Source of the DNA: Sphingobacterium haloxyli
GTDB lineage: Bacteria > Bacteroidota > Bacteroidia > Sphingobacteriales > Sphingobacteriaceae
Direction of reading: 5' to 3'
NCBI RefSeq assembly: GCF_002980525.1
Contig: NZ_PVBQ01000004.1
Location: 186,001 to 250,000, forward strand
Length of the DNA stretch: 64,000 nt
Under the pieces are notes generated by a model. That model was not told the origin of the DNA. It was given only the letters and a program-made list of their open reading frames with translations, and ran no database searches. How positions within the stretch are numbered: position 1 is the first letter of the stretch; every line of letters begins with the position of its first letter. The position numbers and the translations under genes are program-made. Shown piece by piece: positions 17,802 to 27,960 of this stretch.

Positions 17802-18716
17802 TTATTCAAATCGATATCCTCTCAAAAACTCATCTATTTGCATTCTTTTTTTTCCCTCAAGTTGGAGAGAGATAATGGAAAGCGACCCGTCTTGTGTGGC
17901 AAATGATAGAAAAGTTCTTCCGTCGGTGGTATACGCTCCAGGAGCTTCACCAATCGGTTGCCCTTTTTCTGTTTCGAAGATTTTCAAAACTTTTCCATTT
18001 AACAGGGTGTACGCCGTAGGGTAAGGGCTTAAACCTCTTATTTGGTTGTACACCTGATCCGTTGGCTTATTCCATATGATGTTACAATCTTGTTTAAAGA
18101 TCTTCGGTGCTGTTTTTTGCTCAGCCGTTTCCAATTGTGTTTGCGGTATAGGGTGTGTATCGTTATTTTTCAACGCACTGATCGTTTTTAACAGCACTTC
18201 CGCCCCGGCGACCATCAATTTATCGTGTAAAACACCTGCCGTATCTCGCGGAGCGATTTCCACTTGTTGTGAGAAAAGTACGTGACCAGTGTCAATCTCG
18301 TGCTGTAATAAAAACGTAGTTACCCCGGTATGTGTTTCGCCTTGGATAATGGCATGATTAATAGGAGCAGCGCCCCGATATTGCGGAAGAAGTGACGCAT
18401 GTACATTGACGGTGCCTAAAGAAGGCATATTCCAAACTACTTCGGGGAGCATACGGAAAGCGACCACAACCTGTAGATCCGCCTGGTAAGACCGGAGTCT
18501 TGTGATAAACTCGGGACTTTTAAGTCTTTCTGGTTGCAATACCGGTAACCCCTCTTTTACGGCATACTTCTTAACGGCTGATTCGTGCATTTTCTGCCCT
18601 CGTCCTGCCGGTTTGTCCGGTGTGGTGACTACGGCAACAACCTCTTCGCCAGACTGCAACAGTGCTGCCAAAGATGCAACTGCAAAATCTGGGGTACCCA
18701 TAAATATAATTCGCAT
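17802..18716 (-). CDS. fmt: Methionyl-tRNA formyltransferase
   Basis: Formylates Met-tRNAfMet with 10-formyl-THF for translation initiation. The start MRIIFMGTPDFAVASLAALL, the folate-binding/catalytic segment NVHASLLPQYRGAAPINHAI with the following GVTTFLLQHEIDTGHVL, and the C-terminal OB-like domain (NKPTDQVYNQIRGLSPYPTA) are all present. Length 304 aa is normal. Divergent from the LolC/E-type permease with an 87-base gap. Confidence 0.96.
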   Translation of the reverse strand: MRIIFMGTPDFAVASLAALLQSGEEVVAVVTTPDKPAGRGQKMHESAVKKYAVKEGLPVLQPERLKSPEFITRLRSYQADLQVVVAFRMLPEVVWNMPSLGTVNVHASLLPQYRGAAPINHAIIQGETHTGVTTFLLQHEIDTGHVLFSQQVEIAPRDTAGVLHDKLMVAGAEVLLKTISALKNNDTHPIPQTQLETAEQKTAPKIFKQDCNIIWNKPTDQVYNQIRGLSPYPTAYTLLNGKVLKIFETEKGQPIGEAPGAYTTDGRTFLSFATQDGSLSIISLQLEGKKRMQIDEFLRGYRFE

Positions 18717-18770
18717 ATATTTTTCAGTTTTTAGTGTTAAAACGAAATATCGCTAAGTGACAAAAATTAT

Positions 18771-18778
18771 TAACTTTG
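18771..18778 (+). promoter_or_regulatory. Candidate -7 box for the LolC/E-type permease gene
   Basis: TAACTTTG matches TAnnTTTG and lies 26 bases before the TTG start at 18804. No convincing -33 box is seen. Confidence 0.4.
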
Positions 18779-18803
18779 CGAAGTTACAAAATTAATATTC
18801 ACC

Positions 18804-20018
18804 TTGAATTTTCCTTACTTTTTAGCTAAGCGGATCACTTTCATGGGGCATCGAACGTTTTCGAAGCTGATTGTTCGCGTGACTATAGGGGCGTTAGCAC
18901 TGGCTATTTCCGCCGTTATTTTGTCAGTCGCTATACTGAATGGATTTAAACGGGAAATTATCGACAAACAAAGGGGATTCTTCGGCGATATCATCGTAAC
19001 GAAAAATGACCTGAGTGCTTCTTACGAAAATACGCCTATTCAATTATCGCCCCAAGACTTAAAGCAGCTAGCGGCCATACCGCAAGTTGTCGATATCACG
19101 CCTTTCGCTACCAAAGCAGGCATTATGAACGTGGATGGACAAGTAGAGGGCGTACTATTAAAAGGTATAGATAAAAGTTATAACCAACAATACCTACAAA
19201 AAAACATTATACAAGGGGACACACTTGAGTTTTCCTCAGCAGGTAATACGCAGATTTTGATCTCTGAATATTTAGCTAACAGATTACATTTGGATGTAGG
19301 AGATAAGTTCATCATGTATTTTATACAGGATCCGATTCGCCGACGTCCTTTTACTGTTAAAGGTATTTATACTACACATTCGGAGGAGTTAGACAAGACC
19401 TATGTCATTGGGTCGCTGGATCTGATTAAACGGCTAAACGATTTACAGGAGAATGAGGTGGGGGCATATCAAATTAGGATTACCTCTTTCGATTTGTTAG
19501 AACAAACCACACAGGAGATCGACAAAGTCTTACCCATCGAATTAGACGCCACTAATATTGTACAGCAAATGCCTGATATATTCAACTGGTTGAACATGCT
19601 CGATATGAACGATAACATTATTTTCGTGTTGATGGTTGTTGTGGCTGTTATCAATATGGTGTCCTCCTTGCTGATTAGTATCCTAGAACGCGCTTCTATG
19701 ATCGGTGTACTGAAAGCTTTGGGCTGTCCCAACGACAGGATTCGACGGGTGTTTTTATATGGCTCTATATATCTTATTGGCATCGGTCTTTTTATAGGCA
19801 ATTTAATCGCCATTTCTCTTTATTTTTTTCAAACCCATACACATTTTTTTAAACTGGACCCTTATACCTATTATGTTCATTACGTACCAATGGACATTGC
19901 GTGGTATGAATTCGTTGGGCTGAATGTTGCCATTGCCGTAATTGGCTTACTGGCCTTATTTGTTCCGGCGATGCTCATCAGCCGGATTTCGCCAATCAAA
20001 GTTATACAGTTTAAATAA
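18804..20018 (+). CDS. ABC transporter permease, LolC/LolE (MacB-FtsX) family
   Basis: Inner-membrane permease with the FtsX/MacB fold: one N-terminal membrane helix (about 25-50), a large periplasmic domain (about 55-260), and three C-terminal helices (about 270-400). The family acts in lipoprotein release (LolCDE) or related mechanotransmission. The start is a TTG at 18804, because the conserved family N-terminus MNFPYFLAKRITFM begins there; the next ATG (18843) would cut it. 404 aa. The ATPase partner is not adjacent, which is usual for this gene in Sphingobacteriaceae. Confidence 0.87.
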   Translation: MNFPYFLAKRITFMGHRTFSKLIVRVTIGALALAISAVILSVAILNGFKREIIDKQRGFFGDIIVTKNDLSASYENTPIQLSPQDLKQLAAIPQVVDITPFATKAGIMNVDGQVEGVLLKGIDKSYNQQYLQKNIIQGDTLEFSSAGNTQILISEYLANRLHLDVGDKFIMYFIQDPIRRRPFTVKGIYTTHSEELDKTYVIGSLDLIKRLNDLQENEVGAYQIRITSFDLLEQTTQEIDKVLPIELDATNIVQQMPDIFNWLNMLDMNDNIIFVLMVVVAVINMVSSLLISILERASMIGVLKALGCPNDRIRRVFLYGSIYLIGIGLFIGNLIAISLYFFQTHTHFFKLDPYTYYVHYVPMDIAWYEFVGLNVAIAVIGLLALFVPAMLISRISPIKVIQFK

Positions 20019-20123
20019 TCGAGATAAGTTTGTCCGATAGCTTTTTGTATGTTTTGATTAGGAAATCGGCTAAAGTTTTGCTATTTTCCGCTTCTATTTG
20101 TTATTATAACAATAGTTACTTCT

Positions 20124-22277
20124 ATGGATAAACTTTTGCATCACATATCAGCGGCATTTTCAACACCGATAACGAACCCTGTTCTGGTGTTCACTATTAT
20201 CCTTACTATTATTCTAGTCTCGCCAATTATTCTGCGGCCTATCAAAGTGCCGGGCATCATCGGACTGATTTTGTTTGGCGTGCTTTTAGGACCGCATGGT
20301 TTGAATTGGCTGGCAAAAATTGACAAGGATACACTACAAGGAAATGGGGTAGATGCAATCGACCTATTTTCTACGATTGGACTTTTATACATTATGTTTA
20401 TCGCCGGGCTAGAATTGGAGATGAACGAATTTAAGAAAACCCGAAACAAAAGCTTATTGTTTGGTTTTTTAACATTCATTATTCCTATTAGTATAGGTTT
20501 CCCCGTTTGCCGCTATTTCTTGGGATATGATCTTTTGCCAAGTATACTGATAGCAAGCATGTTCGCTACGCACACACTGGTGTCGTATCCGATTGTCAAT
20601 AGTTATGGGATCTCGAAGCGGGAAGCCGTAGCAATTACTATTGGGGGAACGATTTTAACCGATACTGCGGTGCTGATTATTCTTGCTGTCATTGTCGGTG
20701 CAACACAAGGCGAAATTAACCAAGATTTCTGGGTGACCTTGGGTGTATCGTTCGTACTCTTTTTATTTATCATGTTCGGGATTATCCCACGGATTGCCAA
20801 GTGGTTCTTTCAGAAAATTGAAAGCGAAAAAACAGCACATTATATTTTCGTTCTTGCGGTGGTTTTTTTTGCCGCATTTCTTGCCGAAATTGCGGGGCTG
20901 GAACCGATCATCGGTGCATTCGTTGCGGGATTAGCATTGAACAAGCTAATTCCGCATTCCTCTGCACTGATGAACAGAATAGAGTTCATTGGGAACGCTA
21001 TTTTTATCCCTTTCTTTTTAATTTCAGTGGGGATGATAGTAGATGTTAGCGTGTTAATGAAGGGGCCTATGGCGCTTATCATTGCAGGAACATTGACTGT
21101 TGTTGCTGTAACCGGCAAGTTCCTGGCGGCAACTGCAACCAGTTTTTTTGCGAAATATACCAAAAATGACCGGAACTTAATCTTTGGGTTGAGCAATGCG
21201 CATGCGGCCGCTACGTTGGCCATAATCATGGTAGGGTACGATAGGGGAATTATCGATGAAAATGTCTTAAATGGCACAATCGTGTTAATTTTGATCACTT
21301 GCATCATAGCATCCTTGGTAACGGAAAACACATCTCGTCGTATCGTGATGGAAGGGCATCAAGATGATGAGCATATTGAGCACGTTCCTGAACATGAAGA
21401 ACGTCTATTGTTGCCTATAGCAAACTTAGACACGATGGAACCAATTTTGGATTTTGCAACATTGATAAAATCGAAAAAATCCCCACATCCACTTCATATT
21501 CTCAGTGTAGTAGCAGATAATGCACAAGCGGAGAGAAACATGACAAGTGCGCGGAAGAACTTAGATAGCATGGCGAAATACGCGTCGGGATCAGAGATGG
21601 AAGTCGATCTTCTTTCCACTATCGATTTTAACATTGCAAGTGGTATCGGACGTACGTCAAAAGAATTGTTAGCAGATTGTCTGATTTTAGGTTGGCCAAG
21701 TGCTACGTCCTTTATCGATAAGATTGTTGGCGAGAAGACGGCGAGCATTTTAAACCGCACGGATGCCAATTTGTTTATGTGTAGGTTCGATAATCCTTTC
21801 CTTTCTAACAAATCCATTATAATTTTTGTTCCCCCTTTAGCCGAATCGGAAAAAGGATTTGAATACTGGATGGAAAAAATGTTGAAATTAGCTGGGGAGT
21901 TAACGTTGACGCTCAAATTTGTGTGTGACAAACGTACACAAACGGCGATTTTGGAAGTGTTAAAGATGCTCGAAACGAGTGTTCCTTGCTCGTTCGACAA
22001 CTATGAAGACTGGGATAACATATATGGATTGGCGACCTTTAGTAATGCGGATGCGCTATTGGTATTTGTATCGGCACGTTATGGAGATGTATCTTATCGC
22101 GATTCACTAGATGGCCTGGCGAAAAGGGTAGGGCGTTATTTTAAGAAACAAAACCTGATTTTGATTTTTCCGAGCCGTCGTGAAAACCAGCATATTGATG
22201 ATTACGAAGACGTTCCAACAGCACCGATTTTCCGTAAAATCAGCCGTGAAATTGGCAATATGTTTACTAAAGAATAA
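20124..22277 (+). CDS. Cation:proton antiporter, Kef/CPA2 type with C-terminal stress-protein-like domain
   Basis: Membrane exchanger of K+ or Na+ for H+. About 12 membrane segments fill residues 18-405, with the CPA2 features GVLLGPHGLNWL, TIGLLYIMFIAGLELEMNEF and AEIAGLEPIIGAFVAGLALN. The cytosolic C-terminal part (about 425-710) looks like one or two universal-stress-protein folds, which bind nucleotides and could regulate transport. 717 aa. Monocistronic; the gap to the convergent LacI gene is 12 bases. The ion is not determinable from sequence. Confidence 0.87.
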   Translation: MDKLLHHISAAFSTPITNPVLVFTIILTIILVSPIILRPIKVPGIIGLILFGVLLGPHGLNWLAKIDKDTLQGNGVDAIDLFSTIGLLYIMFIAGLELEMNEFKKTRNKSLLFGFLTFIIPISIGFPVCRYFLGYDLLPSILIASMFATHTLVSYPIVNSYGISKREAVAITIGGTILTDTAVLIILAVIVGATQGEINQDFWVTLGVSFVLFLFIMFGIIPRIAKWFFQKIESEKTAHYIFVLAVVFFAAFLAEIAGLEPIIGAFVAGLALNKLIPHSSALMNRIEFIGNAIFIPFFLISVGMIVDVSVLMKGPMALIIAGTLTVVAVTGKFLAATATSFFAKYTKNDRNLIFGLSNAHAAATLAIIMVGYDRGIIDENVLNGTIVLILITCIIASLVTENTSRRIVMEGHQDDEHIEHVPEHEERLLLPIANLDTMEPILDFATLIKSKKSPHPLHILSVVADNAQAERNMTSARKNLDSMAKYASGSEMEVDLLSTIDFNIASGIGRTSKELLADCLILGWPSATSFIDKIVGEKTASILNRTDANLFMCRFDNPFLSNKSIIIFVPPLAESEKGFEYWMEKMLKLAGELTLTLKFVCDKRTQTAILEVLKMLETSVPCSFDNYEDWDNIYGLATFSNADALLVFVSARYGDVSYRDSLDGLAKRVGRYFKKQNLILIFPSRRENQHIDDYEDVPTAPIFRKISREIGNMFTKE

Positions 22278-22289
22278 AAACTTTACGGT

Positions 22290-23315
22290 TTATTTGTTTT
22301 TTCGGTTGGTTGACTCTCTAGCAAGAAGCAGCGGTTCAATTACAACTGGTGCTTGCTCTGTGCGCAAAGTAGGTGCTTGTTCGATAATTTGGAGGAACAT
22401 CTTTGCGCAAGCAGTCCCAATTTTTAATGCCTGTTGATCAATGGTGGAAAGACTTGGTATGATGTGTTCCGAAAAATTTTGATTCGCAAAACCTATCACA
22501 CCAATTTCTGGAGGTATTATGTTCTTGTCGTGTAATGCTTTGATAATTCCAAGCGCTACATAATCGTCACCGCCAATGATGGCGTCTGGACGTTCCCGGA
22601 GTTTCAGTAGTTGATGCGTGCCGTTATATCCCCCTTCCACGTTCAGCTCACCGCGTATAGTGTATCCCGGATTTGCGACAAGCCCGGCCTCCTGGAGAGC
22701 ATGTAGATATCCTTCATACCGTTCTTTAAAAATCTTAATCGTATGTTTGGTGGTGATATATGCTATCTTCTGATAACCTTCGTCCAATAAATGTTTTGTT
22801 GCAATATAACCTGCATGTAGGTCATCAATCTTCACCATAGGGCATTGCAGGTCGTTATGTGTACGGTCAAAAATGATAAGCGGTTTGCCCTCTTCTTTAA
22901 CTTTTTCAAAATGAGATGGGTCTTTTGTCTCCAAAGACATAGAGGCGACTATGCCATCTACTTGTGCCTCTAAAAGAGTCGTTATACCATTCTTTTCAGC
23001 AGTCAACGATTCGTTGGTTTGGTACAGTAGAATACTGTAACCAAACGATTTTAAAGACAACTCTAGCGCGTGGACAACTGACGCGAAGAACTGGATCTGG
23101 GCGGTCGGAATCAATACGCCAATTGTATAGGTTTTGCCCGAAGTAAGGGACGAGGCGATTTTATTGGGACGATAATTCAAGCGCTTTGCCGTTTCTAAAA
23201 CAGCTTTGCGAGTGGATTCGCTTATGGTTGATATATTATTCAATGCGCGAGATACCGTGGATACAGTGATATTGAGCTCTCTTGCAATGTCGTAAACCGT
23301 CGTTTTCTTAGCCAA
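22290..23315 (-). CDS. LacI family transcriptional regulator of the xylose operon
   Basis: N-terminal LacI HTH (VYDIARELNITVSTVSRALN, then RLNYRPNKIASSL hinge) and a periplasmic-binding-protein-like sensor domain (about 60-335) with the usual ligand-loop segments. It is divergent from xylB-xylA-symporter, with a LacI-type palindrome (23372-23385) in the shared 98-base gap. It most likely represses that operon and is released by xylose or a derivative. 341 aa. The effector is inferred from the neighbours. Confidence 0.9.
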   Translation of the reverse strand: MAKKTTVYDIARELNITVSTVSRALNNISTISESTRKAVLETAKRLNYRPNKIASSLTSGKTYTIGVLIPTAQIQFFASVVHALELSLKSFGYSILLYQTNESLTAEKNGITTLLEAQVDGIVASMSLETKDPSHFEKVKEEGKPLIIFDRTHNDLQCPMVKIDDLHAGYIATKHLLDEGYQKIAYITTKHTIKIFKERYEGYLHALQEAGLVANPGYTIRGELNVEGGYNGTHQLLKLRERPDAIIGGDDYVALGIIKALHDKNIIPPEIGVIGFANQNFSEHIIPSLSTIDQQALKIGTACAKMFLQIIEQAPTLRTEQAPVVIEPLLLARESTNRKNK

Positions 23316-23371
23316 AATGTAATCTTTTTAAATTTAATTTTTGTAAATATAAAATTTATTCAATAATTTTA

Positions 23372-23385
23372 TGCAAGCGGTTGCA
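23372..23385 (+). promoter_or_regulatory. LacI-type operator of the xylose operon
   Basis: TGCAAGCGGTTGCA is a 14-bp palindrome with the CG centre typical of LacI-family operators and one mismatched pair. It lies 28 bases before the xylB ATG and 57 bases before the LacI gene, so it may control both directions. Confidence 0.75.
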
Positions 23386-23413
23386 TTACAATCGTTTTAT
23401 ATTTTATAAGAAT

Positions 23414-24895
23414 ATGTTATTATTAGGGATAGATTTAGGCACCTCATCTATTAAGGTCTCCGTTGTGGATGCGGCAACTAACACCAAACTAGTTTCGACG
23501 AGCTTTCCGGAATCAGAGGCACCCATATTGTCTGATCGAATGGGGTGGGCTGAACAAGATCCAAAGACTTGGTGGTCTCATACAAAGGAAGCTATAAAAA
23601 AAGCACATAAGAGCGGATTATATAATCCAAAAGATATTAGTGCTATCGGAATAGCCTATCAGATGCACGGTTTGGTAGTTATTGATAAGGCACACAGGCC
23701 ACTGCGAAATGCGATTATCTGGTGTGACAGTAGAGCTGTAGAACTAGGGAACGACGCTTTTTCCAAATTGGAAGAACAGTCGTTTTTAACAACCCATTTG
23801 AATTCTCCCGGGAATTTTACAGCTTCTAAACTGGCGTGGGTAAAGCAACATGAGCCGAAGTTGTATGACCAGATATATAAGTTTATGTTGCCCGGTGATT
23901 ATTTGAGTATGTGTTTCACGGGGGAGATAAATTCGAATGTGAGTTCGATATCGGAAGGCGTCCTATGGGATTTTGCAGCAAACCGTTTGTCTGAAACGTT
24001 ATTACATCACTATGGTATTGAGGAAACATTAGTTCCGGCATTATTTCCTGTTTTTTCGACCTATGGTAAGATCCGTCCAGCCGTTGCCCAAGAATTGGGG
24101 CTCTCGCCCGAAGCTGTCGTGACCTTTAAAGCGGGAGATCAACCGAACAACGCCCTTTCGCTGAATGTGTTCGAACCGGGAGAAGTAGCGGCAACCGCAG
24201 GAACATCAGGGGTCATTTACGCAGTGACAGATAAACTCGTTTATGACAGCCAATCTCGAATCAATACTTTTGCTCATGTAAATTATGAAGATGATAATCC
24301 CAACCTGGGGGTTCTGTTGTGTATCAACGGGACGGGTATTCAGAATAGTTGGTTGAAAAAAATATCGGCGATGGGATATGACTATCCGCAAATTAATGAG
24401 TTGGCTGCAACCGTTCCTATAGGTTCTGAGGGCGTCCAAGTATTACCTTTCGGTAACGGTGCAGAGCGGATGCTGTTGAATAAGACGGTGCATGCACATA
24501 TCGAAAATCTGGACTTTGTACGTCACGATGCTGCGCATCTTTGGCGAGCGGCGCAGGAAGGGATTGCTTTTGCATTTCGATATGGCTTGGATATTATGCG
24601 AGAGAATGGCATTCAGCCGGAAGTTGTTCGCGCCGGATACGCTAATTTATTCTTGAGCCCTATATTCCAACAATCTTTTGCCGGTGCCACAGGGATTGGT
24701 GTTGAGTTGTATGATAATGATGGCAGTGTTGGAGCTGCATTAGGTGCAGGGCTGGGGGCTGGTGTATATGTCAGTCGCAGGGAAGCGTTCTCAAGCCTTA
24801 AAAAGCGCGCTACTATAGCGCCAACGCATGTGGAGTTATATGATGAATTATATTATAAATGGAAAAAAAGTCTAACACATAAACTATCAATTTAA
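23414..24895 (+). CDS. xylB: Xylulokinase
   Basis: FGGY-family kinase phosphorylating D-xylulose to xylulose 5-phosphate. Phosphate-loop motif LLGIDLGTSSIKVSVVD at the very start, catalytic-base region AYQMHGLVVIDKAH, and FGGY signature region in the second half (GNGAERMLLN, RAAQEGIAFAFRYGLD). ATG 23414 is chosen: the longer frame begins with TTG 23381 inside the LacI operator and adds residues not found in the family. 493 aa. First gene of xylB-xylA-symporter, 3 bp before xylA. Confidence 0.95.
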   Translation: MLLLGIDLGTSSIKVSVVDAATNTKLVSTSFPESEAPILSDRMGWAEQDPKTWWSHTKEAIKKAHKSGLYNPKDISAIGIAYQMHGLVVIDKAHRPLRNAIIWCDSRAVELGNDAFSKLEEQSFLTTHLNSPGNFTASKLAWVKQHEPKLYDQIYKFMLPGDYLSMCFTGEINSNVSSISEGVLWDFAANRLSETLLHHYGIEETLVPALFPVFSTYGKIRPAVAQELGLSPEAVVTFKAGDQPNNALSLNVFEPGEVAATAGTSGVIYAVTDKLVYDSQSRINTFAHVNYEDDNPNLGVLLCINGTGIQNSWLKKISAMGYDYPQINELAATVPIGSEGVQVLPFGNGAERMLLNKTVHAHIENLDFVRHDAAHLWRAAQEGIAFAFRYGLDIMRENGIQPEVVRAGYANLFLSPIFQQSFAGATGIGVELYDNDGSVGAALGAGLGAGVYVSRREAFSSLKKRATIAPTHVELYDELYYKWKKSLTHKLSI

Positions 24896-24898
24896 AAC

Positions 24899-26230
24899 AT
24901 GATGAATATTTTATTAGGAAATCAAGAGTATTTCAAAAACATCGGACAAGTAAAATATGAAGGCAAAGATTCAGATAATCCGCTTGCGTTTCGTTGGTAT
25001 GATGCCTCCCGTGTGGTAGCGGGAAAGACAATGGCTGAGCATTTCAAGTTTGCGTGCGCCTACTGGCATTCTTTCAACGCAAACGGGTCTGACCCTTTTG
25101 GTGGCCCTACCTTATTTTTTTCTTGGGACAAAAAAACAACGATTTTAGAGCGCGCGAAAGATAAAATGGATGCCGCTTTCGAGTTCATGACCAAAATGCA
25201 GCTTGCCTATTATTGTTTCCATGATGTCGATTTGATTGACCACACGGACAATATTGAGGAGAATGAACGTCATATGGCACAAATCGTGCAATATGCAAAG
25301 GAAAAACAGCAACAGAGCGGGGTGAAGTTATTATGGGGTACGGCGAACCTATTTAGCCACCATCGTTACATGAATGGTGCCGCTACCAACCCAGATTTTA
25401 GTGTACTGTCACATGCCGGAGCACAAGTGAAGACCGCGATAGATGCTACCGTTGCTTTGGGTGGGGAAAACTATGTTTTTTGGGGCGGACGAGAGGGCTA
25501 CATGTCGCTCTTAAATACCAATATGAAAAGAGAGCAAGAGCACCTTGCACGCTTTCTTCATATGGCAAGAGATTATGCGAGAAAACAAGGATTTACAGGA
25601 ACTTTTCTGATTGAACCGAAACCATGTGAGCCGACAAAGCACCAATATGATTACGATGCGGCTACCGTGATAGGATTTTTGCGACAATTTGATCTGTTGG
25701 ATGATTTTAAGTTGAATCTAGAAGTAAACCATGCAACGTTAGCGGGACATACTTTTCAGCATGAATTACAGGTTGCTGCAGACGCCGGCTTATTGGGATC
25801 TATTGACGCGAATCGTGGCGATTATCAAAATGGATGGGATACCGACCAATTTCCCAACAATTTAAATGAGCTCGCTGAAGCCTTGCTTGTTATTTTAGAG
25901 GCAGGTGGGTTACAAGGTGGAGGTGTAAACTTCGACGCAAAAATACGCCGAAATTCAACCGATCCGGTAGATTTGTTCCATGCGCATATAGGTGGTATGG
26001 ACAGTTTCGCGAGAGCTCTTATTATCGCAGACAACATCTTACAACATTCAGATTATAAAAAGATACGGACGGAGCGCTATAGTAGCTTTGATAGCGGTAC
26101 AGGAGCTGATTTTGAAAGCGGCAACATGCGATTGGAGGATTTACGAAACTACGCCGTACAATACGGAGAGCCAACGTTAACCAGTGGTAGACAGGAATAT
26201 ATTGAAAATATCATAAGTCGATTTATTTAA
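24899..26230 (+). CDS. xylA: Xylose isomerase
   Basis: Converts D-xylose to D-xylulose, Mg/Mn dependent TIM barrel. Class II type of about 440 aa. Active-site parts are visible: catalytic His in [10 protein letters not shown], metal-site [25 protein letters not shown] and [19 protein letters not shown], plus the [10 protein letters not shown] signature. ATG at 24899 has a second ATG directly after it, so the start may be one codon later. It sits 3 bp after xylB and 47 bp before the transporter. Confidence 0.97.
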   Translation: MMNILLGNQEYFKNIGQVKYEGKDSDNPLAFRWYDASRVVAGKTMAEHFKFACAYWHSFNANGSDPFGGPTLFFSWDKKTTILERAKDKMDAAFEFMTKMQLAYYCFHDVDLIDHTDNIEENERHMAQIVQYAKEKQQQSGVKLLWGTANLFSHHRYMNGAATNPDFSVLSHAGAQVKTAIDATVALGGENYVFWGGREGYMSLLNTNMKREQEHLARFLHMARDYARKQGFTGTFLIEPKPCEPTKHQYDYDAATVIGFLRQFDLLDDFKLNLEVNHATLAGHTFQHELQVAADAGLLGSIDANRGDYQNGWDTDQFPNNLNELAEALLVILEAGGLQGGGVNFDAKIRRNSTDPVDLFHAHIGGMDSFARALIIADNILQHSDYKKIRTERYSSFDSGTGADFESGNMRLEDLRNYAVQYGEPTLTSGRQEYIENIISRFI

Positions 26231-26277
26231 TTTTTAAATTCTTTTATTACCTTAGCAGCCGTGATCAAATAAACCGT

Positions 26278-27960
26278 ATGAACAATATATTATCAACTCC
26301 AGACTATTTAGTTTTTCTCGTTTATTTCGTAATCGTCGCGACATATGGAATCTGGGTCTATAATAAAAAAAGATCAAAGGTAGCTGGGGGAGACTCCAAA
26401 GATTATTTTCTTGCAGAAGGTTCGCTAACATGGTGGGCTATTGGAGCATCGTTAATAGCCTCTAATATTTCTGCAGAACAGTTCATTGGTATGAGTGGTT
26501 CTGGCTTTAAGATGGGGCTTGCGATAGCGACGTATGAGTGGATGGCTGCTATTACGTTAATCATTGTGGCTGTGTTCTTTATCCCTGTTTATCTAAAGAA
26601 CAAGATCTTCACTATGCCACAATTTCTGCATAAGCGTTATAATGGTACAGTGGCGATGATTATGGCTGTTTTTTGGCTAGCACTATATGTCGTGGTCAAC
26701 CTAACATCCATTTTGTATTTGGGCGCCCTAGCGGTGAGTAGTATATCTGGTTTTAGCTTGGAATTCTGTATGTACGCTATTGCAGTGTTTGCGGTTATCA
26801 TCACGTTAGGGGGAATGAAAGTAATCGGATATACGGACGTTATCCAGGTCTTTTTTCTAATACTTGGTGGCCTAGCAACAACGTATCTCGCGTTAAGCCT
26901 CGTTTCAGAACACTATGGTGGTGAAGGAATTTTGAACGGTTATGCTATTATGACAGACAAGGCCTCTGAGCATTTTGAAATGATTTTTGCAAAGGATAAC
27001 GAGAACTATTTGGATCTACCGGGATTATCCGTCTTGATCGGGGGGATGTGGATTGTCAACCTCAATTATTGGGGTTGTAATCAGTATATTACGCAGCGGG
27101 CGTTAGGTGCTGATTTGAAAACGGCGCGTAACGGCATCTTGTTTGCTGCTTTCTTAAAATTATTGATGCCGATTATCGTTGTACTTCCAGGTATCGCTGC
27201 TTATGTGCTATGGAAAGATGGGCATTTCCAAGCGGAAATGTTACAGGGAGGAGAGCTGAATCCGGATCGTGCTTATCCGGTACTGTTAAATTTATTGCCG
27301 TCAGGTTTGAAAGGTTTATCATTTGCGGCTTTAACAGCGGCGGTCGTGGCATCTTTGGCTGGAAAGGCAAACAGCGTGGCGACTATCTTCTCGCTCGATA
27401 TCTATCAAAAAGTATTTAACAAGACCGCTTCTGAAAGACAATTAGTTAATACTGGTAAGATCACTATTATTGTATCTATGATACTCGCTGTACTGATCGC
27501 TCCACATTTAGGTATCGATAAAAAAGGAGGCTTCCAATATATTCAAGAATATACAGGTTTTGTCTCGCCGGGTATCTTTGCGATGTTTATCCTTGGCTTC
27601 TTCTGGAGGAAGACAACCTCTAACGCCGCTCTATTTGCGACCATAGGTGGATTCTTGTTGTCCGTTTTCTTTAAATTCCTGCCAAATTTTGCTGACTTAT
27701 CCTTTTTAAACCCAACAGGTTTTGCGGTGATAAATCCGGCAAGTGGATTATATGAAATACCTTTCATCGATCGCATGGGGTTCGTATTTGTAATTTGTAT
27801 CGTCAGTATGTATATCATCAGCAAAATTGAGAACGCTCGTGGTGTGGTACCAAAGGGATTAGAAGTCGATACAAAGATGTTCAAAGCGCATCCAGGTTTT
27901 GTCGTCGGTGCACTTTTGGTGACGTTGATAACGGCCGCTTTATATATCATGTATTGGTAA
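26278..27960 (+). CDS. Sodium/sugar symporter (SSS family), probable xylose uptake
   Basis: Sodium-coupled sugar importer of the SGLT type with about 13-14 membrane segments over 560 aa. Typical features: KDYFLAEGSLTWWAIGASLI, SNISAEQFIGMSGSGFKMGL, and MWIVNLNYWGCNQYITQRAL. Third gene of the xylose operon, so D-xylose is the inferred substrate. The end overlaps the convergent epimerase gene by 14 bases. Confidence 0.9.
   Translation: MNNILSTPDYLVFLVYFVIVATYGIWVYNKKRSKVAGGDSKDYFLAEGSLTWWAIGASLIASNISAEQFIGMSGSGFKMGLAIATYEWMAAITLIIVAVFFIPVYLKNKIFTMPQFLHKRYNGTVAMIMAVFWLALYVVVNLTSILYLGALAVSSISGFSLEFCMYAIAVFAVIITLGGMKVIGYTDVIQVFFLILGGLATTYLALSLVSEHYGGEGILNGYAIMTDKASEHFEMIFAKDNENYLDLPGLSVLIGGMWIVNLNYWGCNQYITQRALGADLKTARNGILFAAFLKLLMPIIVVLPGIAAYVLWKDGHFQAEMLQGGELNPDRAYPVLLNLLPSGLKGLSFAALTAAVVASLAGKANSVATIFSLDIYQKVFNKTASERQLVNTGKITIIVSMILAVLIAPHLGIDKKGGFQYIQEYTGFVSPGIFAMFILGFFWRKTTSNAALFATIGGFLLSVFFKFLPNFADLSFLNPTGFAVINPASGLYEIPFIDRMGFVFVICIVSMYIISKIENARGVVPKGLEVDTKMFKAHPGFVVGALLVTLITAALYIMYW

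Noticed and set aside
20840..22000. Minus-strand frames of 163 and 168 residues
   Set aside because: Antisense to the Kef-type antiporter, no family features or start signals.
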